Shown here: positions 17,711-28,305 of the stretch, piece after piece
Layout of the letters: every line of letters starts with the position of its first letter
Numbering within the stretch: the first letter of the stretch is position 1
Origin: G963556115 sp963666605
GTDB taxonomy: Bacteria; Planctomycetota; SZUA-567
Assembly: GCA_965140405.1 (NCBI GenBank)
Contig: OZ223208.1
Coordinates: forward strand, 496,001 to 560,000
Direction of reading: 5' to 3'
DNA: 64,000 nt
The notes under the pieces: model-generated
Database searches by the model: none
Told to the model about the DNA's origin: nothing
The model's input: only the letters and a program-made list of their open reading frames with translations
Program-made: the position numbers and the translations under genes

Positions 17711-20700
17711 CTATGACCTATCAAGATCCGAAGTAAGATCTTCTTCTGGAGCAAATACCTCTTCTTCTCCTACAACAGCATCATCTCTTACTCTTACAGT
17801 TGCATCACGTAGACTCTTAATACCGGTACCAGCTGGTATTAATCTACCAATAAGAACATTCTCTTTCAGACCTCTTAAAGTATCTATTCTGCCACCTATA
17901 GCCGCATCAGTCAGTACCTTGGTAGTTTCCTGGAAACTAGCAGCAGCAATAACCGACTCAGAAGATAGACTAGCACGAGCAACACCCTGTAGAACAGGTT
18001 CATATTCAGCCGGAGTTCCACCAGCAGCTTGAATTCTCGCATTTTCATGTTTTAGTCTAATCTTACTAACAGTGTCTGTGATAAGGAAGCTAGTATCCCC
18101 AGGATTAACAATCTGAACCTTATTGAGCATTTGACCAACTAAAATCTCAATATGCTTATCATCGATACGTACACTCTGAGCACGGTATACCTGCTGTACT
18201 TCATTCAGTAGGTATTCCTGAAGAGCAAGCTCACCCTTAACTCGTAGAATATCGTGTGGTACGAGTGGACCATCAACAAGCGGTTCACCAGCACGTACAT
18301 TATCACCATTATGGACACGGATATGCTTACCCTGAGGTACGAGGTGTTCTATCTCATTACCATTTTCATCCTTGACAATAACAATACGCTTACCACGACG
18401 TCTATCACCGATCTCAATCTCTCCACCGATTTCTGCAATAATTGCTGGATCTTTAGGTTTACGAGCTTCAAACAACTCTGTTACACGTGGTAGACCACCT
18501 GTAATATCCTGAGTACCACCACTTGCCTCACGAGGAGTACGAGCCAAAGTATGTCCTTGATTGACGACATCACCTTCCTGTACCATGATATGCGCTTTTT
18601 CAGGCATAGAGTAACAAGTAACAGTCTTACCATCAGCATCAACGATAGAGATCTGTGGGTGTAAATCACCCTTATGTTCGATAATAATCTTACGAGAAGT
18701 ACCAGTTGCGTCGATCTCTTCACGCATAGTCTGCCCATCAACAATATCCTCAAATCGGATAGTACCACCCTTTTCAGTAAGGATAGGATAGTTGAACGGA
18801 TCCCATTCAGCAAGAGGATCACGAGCTTTGATTTTCTGCCCATCCTGAACTTTAAGAACAGAACCACCAGGTACGTCTAACGGATCGCCAAGTTCTCTTC
18901 CTGCATCATCACAGATAACAATAGCACCGTTTCTATTAACGACTAGTCTCTCTATAATAGAATCTTTTCGTTCATTAGGTCTCTCAACAATACGGAGGTT
19001 GAGATATTTGATAGTACCGGCCATATCGGCTCTTAATTCATTATCCATACGACTCGTCGCAGCCACACCACCAATATGGAAGGTACGCATTGTTAGCTGA
19101 GTACCAGGTTCACCAATAGACTGAGCAGCGATTACACCAACGGCAAGCCCCTGTTCTACAGTTTTGCCAGTAGACAGATCCATACCATAGCACTTCGCAC
19201 ATACTCCATAGTCAAGTTCACAAGTCAGTGGACTTCTTACACGAACCTTACCAATATCAAGTTCTTCAATAGCCTTAGCAATCTCTCGAGTGATAAGCTC
19301 ACCACTATTTACAACGACTTCACCTGTGACAGGATCCTTAATTGTTTCAGCCGATACCCTGGCAAAGATGTTATCAGCCATAGTTACTTCTACGTGTTCA
19401 CCTGAGATTACCGCACCCTTTGGTAGACCGTTTGTTGTACCACAGTCATGAGCCGATACTGTGCAATCCTGTGCCACTTCTACAAGTTTACGAGTTAGGT
19501 AACCTGAGTCAGCGGTCTTAAGAGCAGTATCAGCCAGACCCTTACGAGCACCATGAGTAGACGAGAAGTATTCCAGTCCACGTAGCCCTTCACGGAAGTT
19601 CGCTTTAATTGGAGTTTCAATAATCTCACCATTTGGCTTGGTCATCATACCACGTAGACCGGCAAGCTGACGAATCTGCGTCTGCGAACCACGAGCCTTA
19701 GAGTCAAACATCGCCCAAACAGGGTTCAAGTATGGCTTACCATCACGTTCAGTATTGGCTTTAAGCTCCTTGAGTAACTCTGTAGTAACTTTTTCAGTAA
19801 CGTGTGTCCAAATATCGACGATCTTATTATATCTTTCACCGCTGGTAATATCACCCATCTGGTGAGCTTCGTCAATATCAGCTACTTCGGCTTCAGCCTC
19901 TTTAATGATTCCTGCTTTAGCTTTAGGAGTAGTAAGGTCTGCTGCAGAGAACGAAACACCACTAAGAGTTGCGTAGTGGAAACCCGTCTCTTTCATACTA
20001 TCAAGCAATTTTACAGTCTGTTCACGACCAAGAGCTAAGTGACAGTCACTAACCACACTATTCAGACTCTTCTTATTCATAGTCTTATTGTAGAACTTCA
20101 TACCCTTTGGCAACATATCAAAGAATAAGATACGACCAACAGTAGTAGTAAGTAGACCATGTTCATCAATATAGCCATCATCAGATTCGCTCTCAACCTC
20201 AGGTAAATTTTTAGGAGGACGAACTCTAATTTTAGCACCGATAGCAATCTGCTTCTCATCATAAGCAAAGATAGCTTCTGTAAAGTCCTTGAAGATCTTT
20301 CCTTCACCATTCGCACTTTCACGAGGAAGAGTCAAATAGTAACATCCTAGTACAATATCAAGGTCAGCGGTAATAATCGGGTTACCGTGCGCAGGTGAGA
20401 AGATGTTAGCAGTTGAAAGCATTAGTAAAGATGCTTCTGTAGTCGCTTCAACTGTCAGCGGTAGGTGCACCGCCATCTGGTCACCATCAAAGTCAGCGTT
20501 GAAACCAGCACAAACTAGTGGGTGAATACGTAGAGCATCCCCTTCAACTAGTACTGGGTAGAAAGCCTGAATACCCATACGGTGAAGCGTAGGAGCACGG
20601 TTGAGCATAACTGGGTGACCTTCGATAACCTGCTCTAGTACATCCCAGATCTCTTCATCTTTACGCTCAAGCATAGTCTTAGCACTCTTGATAGTATCTG

Positions 20701-21859
20701 CTAGACCCTTTTCTTTGAGCTGACGAATGATAAACGGTTGGAATAGTTCAAGAGCGATCTTCTTAGGAAGACCAACCTGATTCAAACGTAGTTCAGGACC
20801 AACGATAATAACAGAACGAGCCGAGTAGTCTACACGTTTACCAAGAAGGTTTGCACGGAAACGCCCCTGCTTACCCTTGATCATATCTGTAAGACTCTTT
20901 AGAGGTCTATTACCAACCCCTTGTACAGGTCTCTTACAACGGCTATTATCGAATAACGAATCAACAGCCTGCTGTAGCATACGTTTTTCATTACGTACAA
21001 TAACATTCGGAGCATTCAGATCTAGAAGCTTGCTCAGACGGTTATTTCTATAGATTACACGACGATATAGGTCGTTAAGGTCACTTGTAGCAAAGTTACC
21101 TGACTCAAGTGGAACAAGCGGACGGAGGTCTGGTGGAATTACCGGAACAACATCCATACTCATCCACATAGGATCATTACCACTCTTGATGAGCGACTGA
21201 GTAATACGTAGACGCTTTACAAGGTTCTCACGCTTGAGTTTCTGTTTGCACGTTGCAAGATCTGTTTTGAGCTCTTCTTCAAGAACAGGTAGATCGATCT
21301 TCTTAAGGAGCTCTCGTACTGATTCAGCACCCATGAGTGCAGTAAAGCTATCGCCATACTTCTCTAGTGCTTCACGATACTGCTCTTCACTGAATAGTTC
21401 ACCCAACTTTAGCGGAGTGTCACCCGGTTCAGTAACGATATAGCGCTGGAAGTAGATCACCTGCTGGAGTGCTGTAGACTTAACGTCTAGCAACATTCCA
21501 AGACGAGATGGCATAGCTCTGAAGAACCATATGTGAATAACTGGCACTGATAGATTGATATGTCCCATTCTGTTACGACGCACAGAAGAGTGAGTAACCT
21601 TTACTCCACAACGGTCACAGATGATATCTCTATACTTGATACCTTTGAATTTACCACAAGAACACTCCCAGTCCCTTTCAGGCCCAAAGATTCTCTCACA
21701 AAATAGCCCATCTTTTTCAGGTCTATAAGTTCTATAGTTGATAGTTTCTGGAGTACGAACTTCTCCGTACGACCAGCTACGAATATCATTTGGACTAGCT
21801 AGTCCAACAGAAATTCTGTTATAATCATTGATTCTAGTATAATTTTGTTCGCCTGGCAT
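17711..21859 (-). CDS. rpoC: RNA polymerase beta' subunit
   Basis: 1382 residues. The catalytic Mg-binding loop NADFDGDQMAVHLPL, the N-terminal zinc site CSCGKF...CDRCGVKV and the second zinc site with CELDYGVCAKCYG are all present, as is the bridge-helix and trigger-loop region MRTFHIGG. With RpoB it forms the polymerase active site. The ATG at 21859 follows GAGG. It lies 113 bases after rpoB on the same strand, as in nearly all bacteria. No insertion or truncation is evident. Confidence 0.99.
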   Translation of the reverse strand: MPGEQNYTRINDYNRISVGLASPNDIRSWSYGEVRTPETINYRTYRPEKDGLFCERIFGPERDWECSCGKFKGIKYRDIICDRCGVKVTHSSVRRNRMGHINLSVPVIHIWFFRAMPSRLGMLLDVKSTALQQVIYFQRYIVTEPGDTPLKLGELFSEEQYREALEKYGDSFTALMGAESVRELLKKIDLPVLEEELKTDLATCKQKLKRENLVKRLRITQSLIKSGNDPMWMSMDVVPVIPPDLRPLVPLESGNFATSDLNDLYRRVIYRNNRLSKLLDLNAPNVIVRNEKRMLQQAVDSLFDNSRCKRPVQGVGNRPLKSLTDMIKGKQGRFRANLLGKRVDYSARSVIIVGPELRLNQVGLPKKIALELFQPFIIRQLKEKGLADTIKSAKTMLERKDEEIWDVLEQVIEGHPVMLNRAPTLHRMGIQAFYPVLVEGDALRIHPLVCAGFNADFDGDQMAVHLPLTVEATTEASLLMLSTANIFSPAHGNPIITADLDIVLGCYYLTLPRESANGEGKIFKDFTEAIFAYDEKQIAIGAKIRVRPPKNLPEVESESDDGYIDEHGLLTTTVGRILFFDMLPKGMKFYNKTMNKKSLNSVVSDCHLALGREQTVKLLDSMKETGFHYATLSGVSFSAADLTTPKAKAGIIKEAEAEVADIDEAHQMGDITSGERYNKIVDIWTHVTEKVTTELLKELKANTERDGKPYLNPVWAMFDSKARGSQTQIRQLAGLRGMMTKPNGEIIETPIKANFREGLRGLEYFSSTHGARKGLADTALKTADSGYLTRKLVEVAQDCTVSAHDCGTTNGLPKGAVISGEHVEVTMADNIFARVSAETIKDPVTGEVVVNSGELITREIAKAIEELDIGKVRVRSPLTCELDYGVCAKCYGMDLSTGKTVEQGLAVGVIAAQSIGEPGTQLTMRTFHIGGVAATSRMDNELRADMAGTIKYLNLRIVERPNERKDSIIERLVVNRNGAIVICDDAGRELGDPLDVPGGSVLKVQDGQKIKARDPLAEWDPFNYPILTEKGGTIRFEDIVDGQTMREEIDATGTSRKIIIEHKGDLHPQISIVDADGKTVTCYSMPEKAHIMVQEGDVVNQGHTLARTPREASGGTQDITGGLPRVTELFEARKPKDPAIIAEIGGEIEIGDRRRGKRIVIVKDENGNEIEHLVPQGKHIRVHNGDNVRAGEPLVDGPLVPHDILRVKGELALQEYLLNEVQQVYRAQSVRIDDKHIEILVGQMLNKVQIVNPGDTSFLITDTVSKIRLKHENARIQAAGGTPAEYEPVLQGVARASLSSESVIAAASFQETTKVLTDAAIGGRIDTLRGLKENVLIGRLIPAGTGIKSLRDATVRVRDDAVVGEEEVFAPEEDLTSDLDRS

Positions 21860-21972
21860 TATTTCATCCTCATTTTCGCTTATTCCCGGTATTTATTGGT
21901 AATAAATTACCGGGTTAAGCAGTTTAAAAGGTTATTTAAAAGTCAACTCATCAATATTCTTATAATATGCGG

Positions 21973-24900
21973 TTATTCAATTTCATCCGCACGCTCAAGA
22001 CGAATATTAAGACCAATACCTCGAATTTCATTACAAAGAACATCGAACGAAACAGGCATTCCTGGCTCGACATTTGTCTCACCCTTGACCATCGCTTCAT
22101 ATATCTTGGTACGTCCATCAACATCATCTGACTTGACGGTGAGTAATTCTTGAAGAACACTCGCCGCACCATAAGCTTCCAGAGCCCAGACTTCCATCTC
22201 ACCAAATCTCTGTCCACCATTTCTGGCTTTACCACCAAGAGGCTGCTGAGTAATCAGACTGTAAGGACCAGTTGCGCGAGCGTGAATCTTCTCAGCAACA
22301 AGGTGGTGAAGTTTGAGCATATACATAAAGCCGACAGTAACAGTTTCATCAAATGTATCACCTGTTCTACCATCATACAACCTCGCTTTACCATCATGCG
22401 GCAAACCAGCTTCCTTGAGAGCATCGATAACTTCCTCTTCAGAAGCTCCATCAAATACAGGAGTAATAGCTCTAAAGCCAAGCTCATGAGCAGCCCACCC
22501 AAGGTGGATCTCAAGAATCTGCCCAACATTCATTCGTGAAGGAACACCTAGAGGATTAAGAATCATCTCCATCGGAGTACCATCTTGCAGATACGGCATA
22601 TCTTCTTCAGGAAGTATTCTAGCAACTACACCCTTATTACCGTGTCTACCAGCCATCTTATCACCAACAGATAGTTTACGTTTTACTGCAACGTACACTT
22701 TTACAAGTTCTAGTACACCTGGCTTTAATTCATCACCACGCTTGAGTCTTCCAATCTCCACTTCCATTCTTGACTCTAGGAAGTCGATACGTCTATCATG
22801 CTCTAGACAGATAGTGACAGCCTCATCACGTAGCTCTGCAGGAAAATCAAGATCTACTACCAAAGAGTGCTCTTGCAGCTCAATCAGTCTCTCGAAATCA
22901 CCGGTACGAGGTATACGTAAGACTTTACCAGTACGCTTATTCACTGGGTAGTCGCCAAGTAAATCGTATAGACGTTTAAACTTGAGCTTTATCTCTTCCG
23001 CCATCTTGGCATGAGTCTCGCCTTTGATCTGCGAAACATGTAGCTTTAGCGCTTTTTTCTCTTCGTCTGTACTTGGTTTTCTACGAGAGAATCTATTTAC
23101 TCGAATCACATAACCATCAGTTCCAGGAGGAACAGTAAGTGAGTCATTTTTAACATCTTCACCAGCTCTACCAAAGATAGCTCGAAGAAGCTTCTCTTCA
23201 GAAGAGAATTCACTCTTGGCCTTAGGTGCAATCTTACCAACAAGAATATCACCAGGTTTTACTTTTGTACCAAGTGCAACCATACCGTGATCATCAAGAT
23301 TTGAAAGAGCTGCTTCAGAGACACCAGGTATATCACGAGTAATCTCTTCACTACCTACCTTTGTCTCACGGATTTCGACGCTGAACTCTTCAATATGAAC
23401 AGAAGTGAAAGTATCCTGAATAATAAGTCTCTCACTTACAATTATCGCATCCTCGAAGTTACAGCCTTCATAACTCAAGAACGAAATCCTGATATTCTTA
23501 CCTAAAGCAAGTACGCCGCCATTAGTAGCAGCACCTTCAGAAAGAGGCTCACCAACGACTACTTCCTGCCCAACACGCACCATAGGTGACTGGTTGAGAG
23601 TAGTACCATCATTTAAGCCTTTATATTTATGAAGAAGGTAGGTTCTCTCACCTTCTGGTAGTTCTACTGAACTAACGCGAATCTGTAGAGAGTCAGCATA
23701 GGTAACAGTACCCGCTTCCTTCGCTCTTACGACCATACCTGAGTTTTTACAAACATCAGCCTCCATCCCTGTAGCAACTAGCGGCTTATCAGGAATAACT
23801 AGCGGCACAGCCTGCCTCTGCATGTTTGATCCCATCAACGCTCTGTTCGCATCATCATGCTCAAGGAACGGGATAAGACTTGATGAAACACCAACCAACT
23901 GATTAGGAGCAACATCTACAAGTGTCAACTGATCTTTATTACACATAACAAAGTCTTCAGCGTAACGACAGATACATCTATCAGTCAGGATATTACCCTT
24001 GGCATCTACCTTGATATCAGCCTGTCCGATCCAGTGATCCTTCTCTTGGTCAGCTCTTAGATATACCAACTCACTAGTTACTCGGCAATCTTTTACTACG
24101 TAGTACGGAGTAATTAGGTAGCCCATATCATTGATAGAAGAGAAATTAGCCAGAGAAACGATAAGACCAATGTTTGTACCTTCAGGTGTCTCTACCGGAC
24201 ATACACGACCATAGTGCGAACTGTGTACATCACGTACTTCAAAGCCAGCACGTTTTCTATTAAGACCACCAGGTCCAAGAGCAGAAAGTCTTCTCTCGTG
24301 TACGAGCTGTGATAATGGATTCGACTGGTCAACGACCTGTGAAAGCTCACCTCTAGCAAAGAAGTAGTCGACTGCACTTGATACAGTAGTCGCGTTGATA
24401 AGCTGATGCGGTTGAACTTCATCAATATCCTTGATAACCATCTGCTCTCGAACACCACGGCGAAGCTTATTTAGTGAATTACGTAGTTCATTTACTACGA
24501 GATCCTTGATAGTACGTACACGTCTATTCTCAAGGTGGTCGATATCATCAATAACACCTTCATCAGCACGAAGCTTCACAATGTACGAACAAATATTTGC
24601 GAAATCACTCACAGAGATAACCTCTGTAGCATCCTCTTCAACACCAAATTTACGATTCAATCTGAAACGACCAATCTCTCCAAAGCTATAACGTTTTGGA
24701 TCGAAGAACCTCTCAGAGAATAGTTCCCAAGCCTTAGTAAGGTTTGCAGGTGTACCCGGACGAAGCTTCTGATATAGCTTGATTAATGCCTGTTCGTGGG
24801 TATGACTATCATCATTGATTAGAGTATTTAGCATGAGTGGATCAAGTATATTCTCAGCGCGGATAATCTCGATACTTATCTTATCTGCCCCAAGTTTGAT

Positions 24901-25767
24901 TCCAGTCTTATTCTCTTTCTCTTGGCGCATATTTTCATTATGAGCCATTATCTGATCGCATACAGCTTCAGAAAGCCTTGCACCAGTACGGATAATAGGC
25001 TCATTGGTTGCCTCATCCATGATAGGGGTAACAAGTACTGCATTATCAAAATCAGGTGCTGTCTTAGGAGTTAAAGTAACCTCTTCAACCTGATAGAAGG
25101 CTCTTAAAATATCTGCATCAGTATCTAAGTATACCTCTTTCTGAACAACACCATCCTCATCAAGGTATTCACTAACCGCTAGAGCCCTTAGGAACATTGT
25201 AGCAGGAATCTTACCTGAACGGTCAATACGAACAGAGAGCTCATCCTTACTGGTAACTTCAACCTGAATCCAACTACCTCTTTCAGGAATGATACGACAA
25301 GCATGGAGTATTTTACCAGAAGTATGCTTTGATTTAGAGAAGTCTACACCTGGAGAACGCTGAATCTGTGTAACAATAACACGTTCCGCACCGTTGATAA
25401 TGAATTCACCACCACCAATCATTAATGGCATTTCACCCATATACACCCACTCATCAACAGGCTCGGTACGATTAAGACGTACACGAATCTTCATTGGAGA
25501 GCCATAGGTCTGCTTTAGCTGTCTACACTCTTCTGGGGTATAACGAGGAGGGTTCAACTGATATTCTAAATATTCAAGACTAACCGTCCCATCATAACTT
25601 TCAATAGGGAATACTTCTCGGAAAGCGGCTTCTAGTCCATCATTTTTTCTCTCAGATGGTGGCAGATCAGCCTGCAAGAAATCAGCATAAAACTTGCGTT
25701 GTGTTTCCATCAGGTCAGGCAATGGCAGTGTTTGGAATGCCTTTCCATAATAGCGGGTATTATCCAT
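21973..25767 (-). CDS. rpoB: RNA polymerase beta subunit
   Basis: 1264 residues. Landmarks are the rifampicin-pocket segment SQVVDQSNPLSQL followed by HERRLSALGPGGLNRKRAG, the region YGRVCPVETPEGTNIGL, and the C-terminal VGDKMAGRHGNKGVVARI. The start ATG at 25767 has GAGGA eight bases ahead. Relative to E. coli, positions equivalent to 510, 514 and 518 of the rifampicin cluster appear changed (Gln to Glu, Phe to Val, Asn to Ser), while D516, H526 and S531 are kept. It is separated from rplL by an unusually long 788 bases, unlike the short spacers common elsewhere. Confidence 0.99.
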   Translation of the reverse strand: MDNTRYYGKAFQTLPLPDLMETQRKFYADFLQADLPPSERKNDGLEAAFREVFPIESYDGTVSLEYLEYQLNPPRYTPEECRQLKQTYGSPMKIRVRLNRTEPVDEWVYMGEMPLMIGGGEFIINGAERVIVTQIQRSPGVDFSKSKHTSGKILHACRIIPERGSWIQVEVTSKDELSVRIDRSGKIPATMFLRALAVSEYLDEDGVVQKEVYLDTDADILRAFYQVEEVTLTPKTAPDFDNAVLVTPIMDEATNEPIIRTGARLSEAVCDQIMAHNENMRQEKENKTGIKLGADKISIEIIRAENILDPLMLNTLINDDSHTHEQALIKLYQKLRPGTPANLTKAWELFSERFFDPKRYSFGEIGRFRLNRKFGVEEDATEVISVSDFANICSYIVKLRADEGVIDDIDHLENRRVRTIKDLVVNELRNSLNKLRRGVREQMVIKDIDEVQPHQLINATTVSSAVDYFFARGELSQVVDQSNPLSQLVHERRLSALGPGGLNRKRAGFEVRDVHSSHYGRVCPVETPEGTNIGLIVSLANFSSINDMGYLITPYYVVKDCRVTSELVYLRADQEKDHWIGQADIKVDAKGNILTDRCICRYAEDFVMCNKDQLTLVDVAPNQLVGVSSSLIPFLEHDDANRALMGSNMQRQAVPLVIPDKPLVATGMEADVCKNSGMVVRAKEAGTVTYADSLQIRVSSVELPEGERTYLLHKYKGLNDGTTLNQSPMVRVGQEVVVGEPLSEGAATNGGVLALGKNIRISFLSYEGCNFEDAIIVSERLIIQDTFTSVHIEEFSVEIRETKVGSEEITRDIPGVSEAALSNLDDHGMVALGTKVKPGDILVGKIAPKAKSEFSSEEKLLRAIFGRAGEDVKNDSLTVPPGTDGYVIRVNRFSRRKPSTDEEKKALKLHVSQIKGETHAKMAEEIKLKFKRLYDLLGDYPVNKRTGKVLRIPRTGDFERLIELQEHSLVVDLDFPAELRDEAVTICLEHDRRIDFLESRMEVEIGRLKRGDELKPGVLELVKVYVAVKRKLSVGDKMAGRHGNKGVVARILPEEDMPYLQDGTPMEMILNPLGVPSRMNVGQILEIHLGWAAHELGFRAITPVFDGASEEEVIDALKEAGLPHDGKARLYDGRTGDTFDETVTVGFMYMLKLHHLVAEKIHARATGPYSLITQQPLGGKARNGGQRFGEMEVWALEAYGAASVLQELLTVKSDDVDGRTKIYEAMVKGETNVEPGMPVSFDVLCNEIRGIGLNIRLERADEIE

Positions 25768-26490
25768 GCTTTCAAGTCCTCAACTTACTGTAGTCTATAA
25801 GAAGTACCTCCAAATAGACTTCGTTTATACTTAAAAAAAACTACTCAAAAATTTTAAATCTAGAGCAACTCAAGTAAAATCTTCTACCAAGAGGCTTGAA
25901 GCAAAAAAACCAAATGGAATTAATCAATTTCAACTTAAAGGAGCTTCAAACTGCATGTTGACTATAAAATAACTGGTAAATCGAGCATGAGATTGTAAGA
26001 TAGACAAATTTAACAAAATAAATTCGCTCTCAACGATATCTCAGAGTCAGCTCTTGCACGCCAATTATAATAGAATCAATTAGCAATAAGCAGCAAGTAC
26101 TTTCAACAACTAAATTTTAAAAAAACAGAAAAAAACCAATTATTTCTCTTTTTTTGCAGAAAAAACCCGGAATATAATGATATTTTCCCCAAGTAATTAA
26201 TGCATAAAAACCTTGCTGAGTTCAATATTCTTTAAACTCACAAGGATAGAAGGCTACAGATGTAACCATTTTAAGATCACTAAGATATGCAAGCAGCTTT
26301 ACAAGGTATATAAATTACCTACTTAAGTCCACTACAAATTAGCAACCACTTTTTTGCTTCTAGACAACGCTCATACCTGAAAAGTATAATAATCAAAATA
26401 TATACTTGGCAAGTTAATATAATAATGAGCTCAGTAATTCAAATTAAATTTCTGACTCAATTCTTCACTTAGCATTGCCATTTTCAGGGA
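25768..26490. other. long rplL-rpoB spacer, no gene
   Basis: 723 bases of AT-rich sequence with frequent stops in all frames. I see no gene, tRNA or clear promoter. Together with the hairpin at 26491-26527 it may form a long rpoB leader; an internal rpoBC promoter is plausible but I cannot place it. Confidence 0.5.
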
Positions 26491-26527
26491 TAAGCGCTAT
26501 CTAGAAATAATACTAGATAAGCGCTTA
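26491..26527 (-). promoter_or_regulatory. stem-loop downstream of rplL
   Basis: A 14-bp stem with one bulged base (26491-26504 against 26513-26527) closes an 8-base loop, 29 bases after rplL. On the minus strand no T-run follows, so it is not a standard terminator. Position suggests the attenuation or RNase III processing that in E. coli lowers rpoB expression relative to rplL. That function is inferred. Confidence 0.5.
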
Positions 26528-26555
26528 ATAATTTTTTACTATCGTACTTCTATAA

Positions 26556-26960
26556 CTATTTAAAGCTAACAGTAGCACCAGCTTCTTCAAGAGCAGCTTT
26601 GATCTTGTCAGCTTCGTCCTTCTCAATACCTTCTTTGATTGGAGCAGGCGCGCCATCAACAAGAGCCTTAGCTTCTTTAAGACCTAGACCAGTAATCTCA
26701 CGAACAGCCTTGATAACATTGATCTTTGCACTTCCAGCAGAAGTTAGTTCAACAGTAACAGTTGAAGGACCTTCATCAGCAGCTTCGCCGCCTGCAGCAG
26801 GACCAGCCATAACAACAGCACCACCAGCAGCAGCTTCAATACCGTATTCTTCTTTTAGGTAATCAGATAGTTCTTTAGCTTGTAGAAGTGAAAGAGCAAC
26901 AATCTTGTCGCCAATTTCCTTGATTTCTGCGCTGAATTCTTTAGTAGCTTCTTCGCTCAT
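26556..26960 (-). CDS. rplL: 50S ribosomal protein L7/L12
   Basis: 134 residues. The N-terminal dimerisation helix (LSLLQAKELSDYLKEEYGI), an Ala/Gly-rich hinge (AAAGGAVVMAGPAAGG) and the conserved C-terminal domain (AVREITGLGLKEAKALVDGA) are in order. It is slightly longer than the usual 120-128 residues, mainly at the N-terminus and hinge. It forms the ribosomal stalk that recruits EF-Tu and EF-G. GGAG lies seven bases before the ATG. It follows rplJ after 102 bases. Confidence 0.98.
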   Translation of the reverse strand: MSEEATKEFSAEIKEIGDKIVALSLLQAKELSDYLKEEYGIEAAAGGAVVMAGPAAGGEAADEGPSTVTVELTSAGSAKINVIKAVREITGLGLKEAKALVDGAPAPIKEGIEKDEADKIKAALEEAGATVSFK

Positions 26961-27062
26961 TTTAAATCTCCATATACTTAATCTGCGGGGTTAATCCCCA
27001 TATAACATTTGAATAATAATTTAATTGGAACTTCAGTCTTGCCCAACATGGACAATAAGTTA

Positions 27063-27584
27063 TTAAGCTGATTTTTCCAATTCTTCGATACGAGCCTTGA
27101 CCTGACCGGCAAGAGTACTTGCTGGCCCAGCGATAGCTCCAGCAACGTTCTGAGCTGGCGCAAGAGCCTGCCCAACAATCATTGCCTTGAGTTCTTCCTT
27201 GTTTGGACTCTTTGATAGTATTGTCACAGCTGCTTCATCAAGGATAGTTGATTCAACCATTGCCCCGTGAATCTTGAAGTTTTCGTTAGCCTTCTTCATT
27301 TCACACATGAAGCGTGCGATAGCAACCGGATCTTCTCCGAAAGCAAACGCAGTCTGCCCACTACAAATACCACTAATTTCAGGAAGTCCCAACTCCTTGA
27401 AAGCAATATTAACCACACGATTTTTCACAAAGAGGAATTTAATTCCAGCATCTGCGAGGTCGTTACGCATCTTATTCTGCACCGCTACGTCTACACCTTC
27501 GTAACCAACAGAGACAACGTTTTCAACACCTTCAAATCTTGCTTTATATTCTTTAAGAAGTAATTGATTAACTAAATTTGGCAT
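27063..27584 (-). CDS. rplJ: 50S ribosomal protein L10
   Basis: 173 residues, the normal length. It is the base of the ribosomal stalk, holding the L7/L12 dimers through its C-terminal helix (VAGAIAGPASTLAGQVKARI then EELEKSA). The N-terminal RNA-binding domain with DLADAGIKFLFVKNRVVNIA is typical. In many bacteria the L10-L7/L12 complex represses its own mRNA; here only 14 bases separate it from rplA, so any leader would lie inside the rplA end. GGGAG precedes the ATG. Confidence 0.97.
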   Translation of the reverse strand: MPNLVNQLLLKEYKARFEGVENVVSVGYEGVDVAVQNKMRNDLADAGIKFLFVKNRVVNIAFKELGLPEISGICSGQTAFAFGEDPVAIARFMCEMKKANENFKIHGAMVESTILDEAAVTILSKSPNKEELKAMIVGQALAPAQNVAGAIAGPASTLAGQVKARIEELEKSA

Positions 27585-27598
27585 AACCTTTTACTCCC

Positions 27599-28282
27599 TT
27601 ATAGTACGATTTTAATCCCAGGACCCATAGTTGTAGCAAGGGTGACATTAGTAATAAAATCACCTTTTACAGCAGCTGGTCTCAGAGATTTAATATGATT
27701 AATCGATGCGTTAACATTCTCAACAAGCTTTGCTTCATCAAAGCTAGCCTTACCGACGATCATGTGGACATTGCCCTCTTTATCGTTACGGAATTCGATC
27801 TTACCTGAAGAGAAATCAGATACTGCTTGAGCCACCTTATCTGTAACTGTTCCACTTTTTGGACTTGGCATCATACCTTTAGGACCGAGTACTTTACCTA
27901 GTTTACCAACAAAGCGCATCATTGCAGGATGACAGATAGCGAGATCAAAATCCAACCAGCCTTTCTCGATCTTTTGAACGAGATCAGCACCGCCGACTTC
28001 GATAGCACCATTAGCTGTAGCTGCTTCAGCTTCTTCACCTTCACAGAAAGCAATAACTCGAACGCTCTTACCGGTACCATTAGGTAGCGAGAAACTTCCA
28101 CGTACAAGTTGATCCGCTTGTTTTGTGTCGATGTTCAGCTTTAGAGCAAGATCTACTGTCTCATCAAACTTGGCTGTAGCTGCTTTTTTAGCAACCTTTA
28201 CCGCATCTTCTACAGTATGTAGCTTTTGCGGTTCCAAGCCGTCTGAGGCTTTTTCGAATCTTTTACTTAATTTTCTAGTCAT
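27599..28282 (-). CDS. rplA: 50S ribosomal protein L1
   Basis: 227 residues. It has the two-domain L1 layout: KFDETVDLALKLNIDTKQAD with PNGTGKSVRVIAFCEG in domain I, and VGKLGKVLGPKGMMPSPKSG in domain II. L1 binds 23S rRNA helix 76 at the tRNA exit side and represses the L11-L1 mRNA when in excess. The start ATG at 28282 follows GGGAG. It lies 23 bases after rplK, in the conserved order K-A-J-L. Confidence 0.98.
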   Translation of the reverse strand: MTRKLSKRFEKASDGLEPQKLHTVEDAVKVAKKAATAKFDETVDLALKLNIDTKQADQLVRGSFSLPNGTGKSVRVIAFCEGEEAEAATANGAIEVGGADLVQKIEKGWLDFDLAICHPAMMRFVGKLGKVLGPKGMMPSPKSGTVTDKVAQAVSDFSSGKIEFRNDKEGNVHMIVGKASFDEAKLVENVNASINHIKSLRPAAVKGDFITNVTLATTMGPGIKIVL

Positions 28283-28305
28283 TTGACAGTTGCTCCCAGA
28301 CTTTA

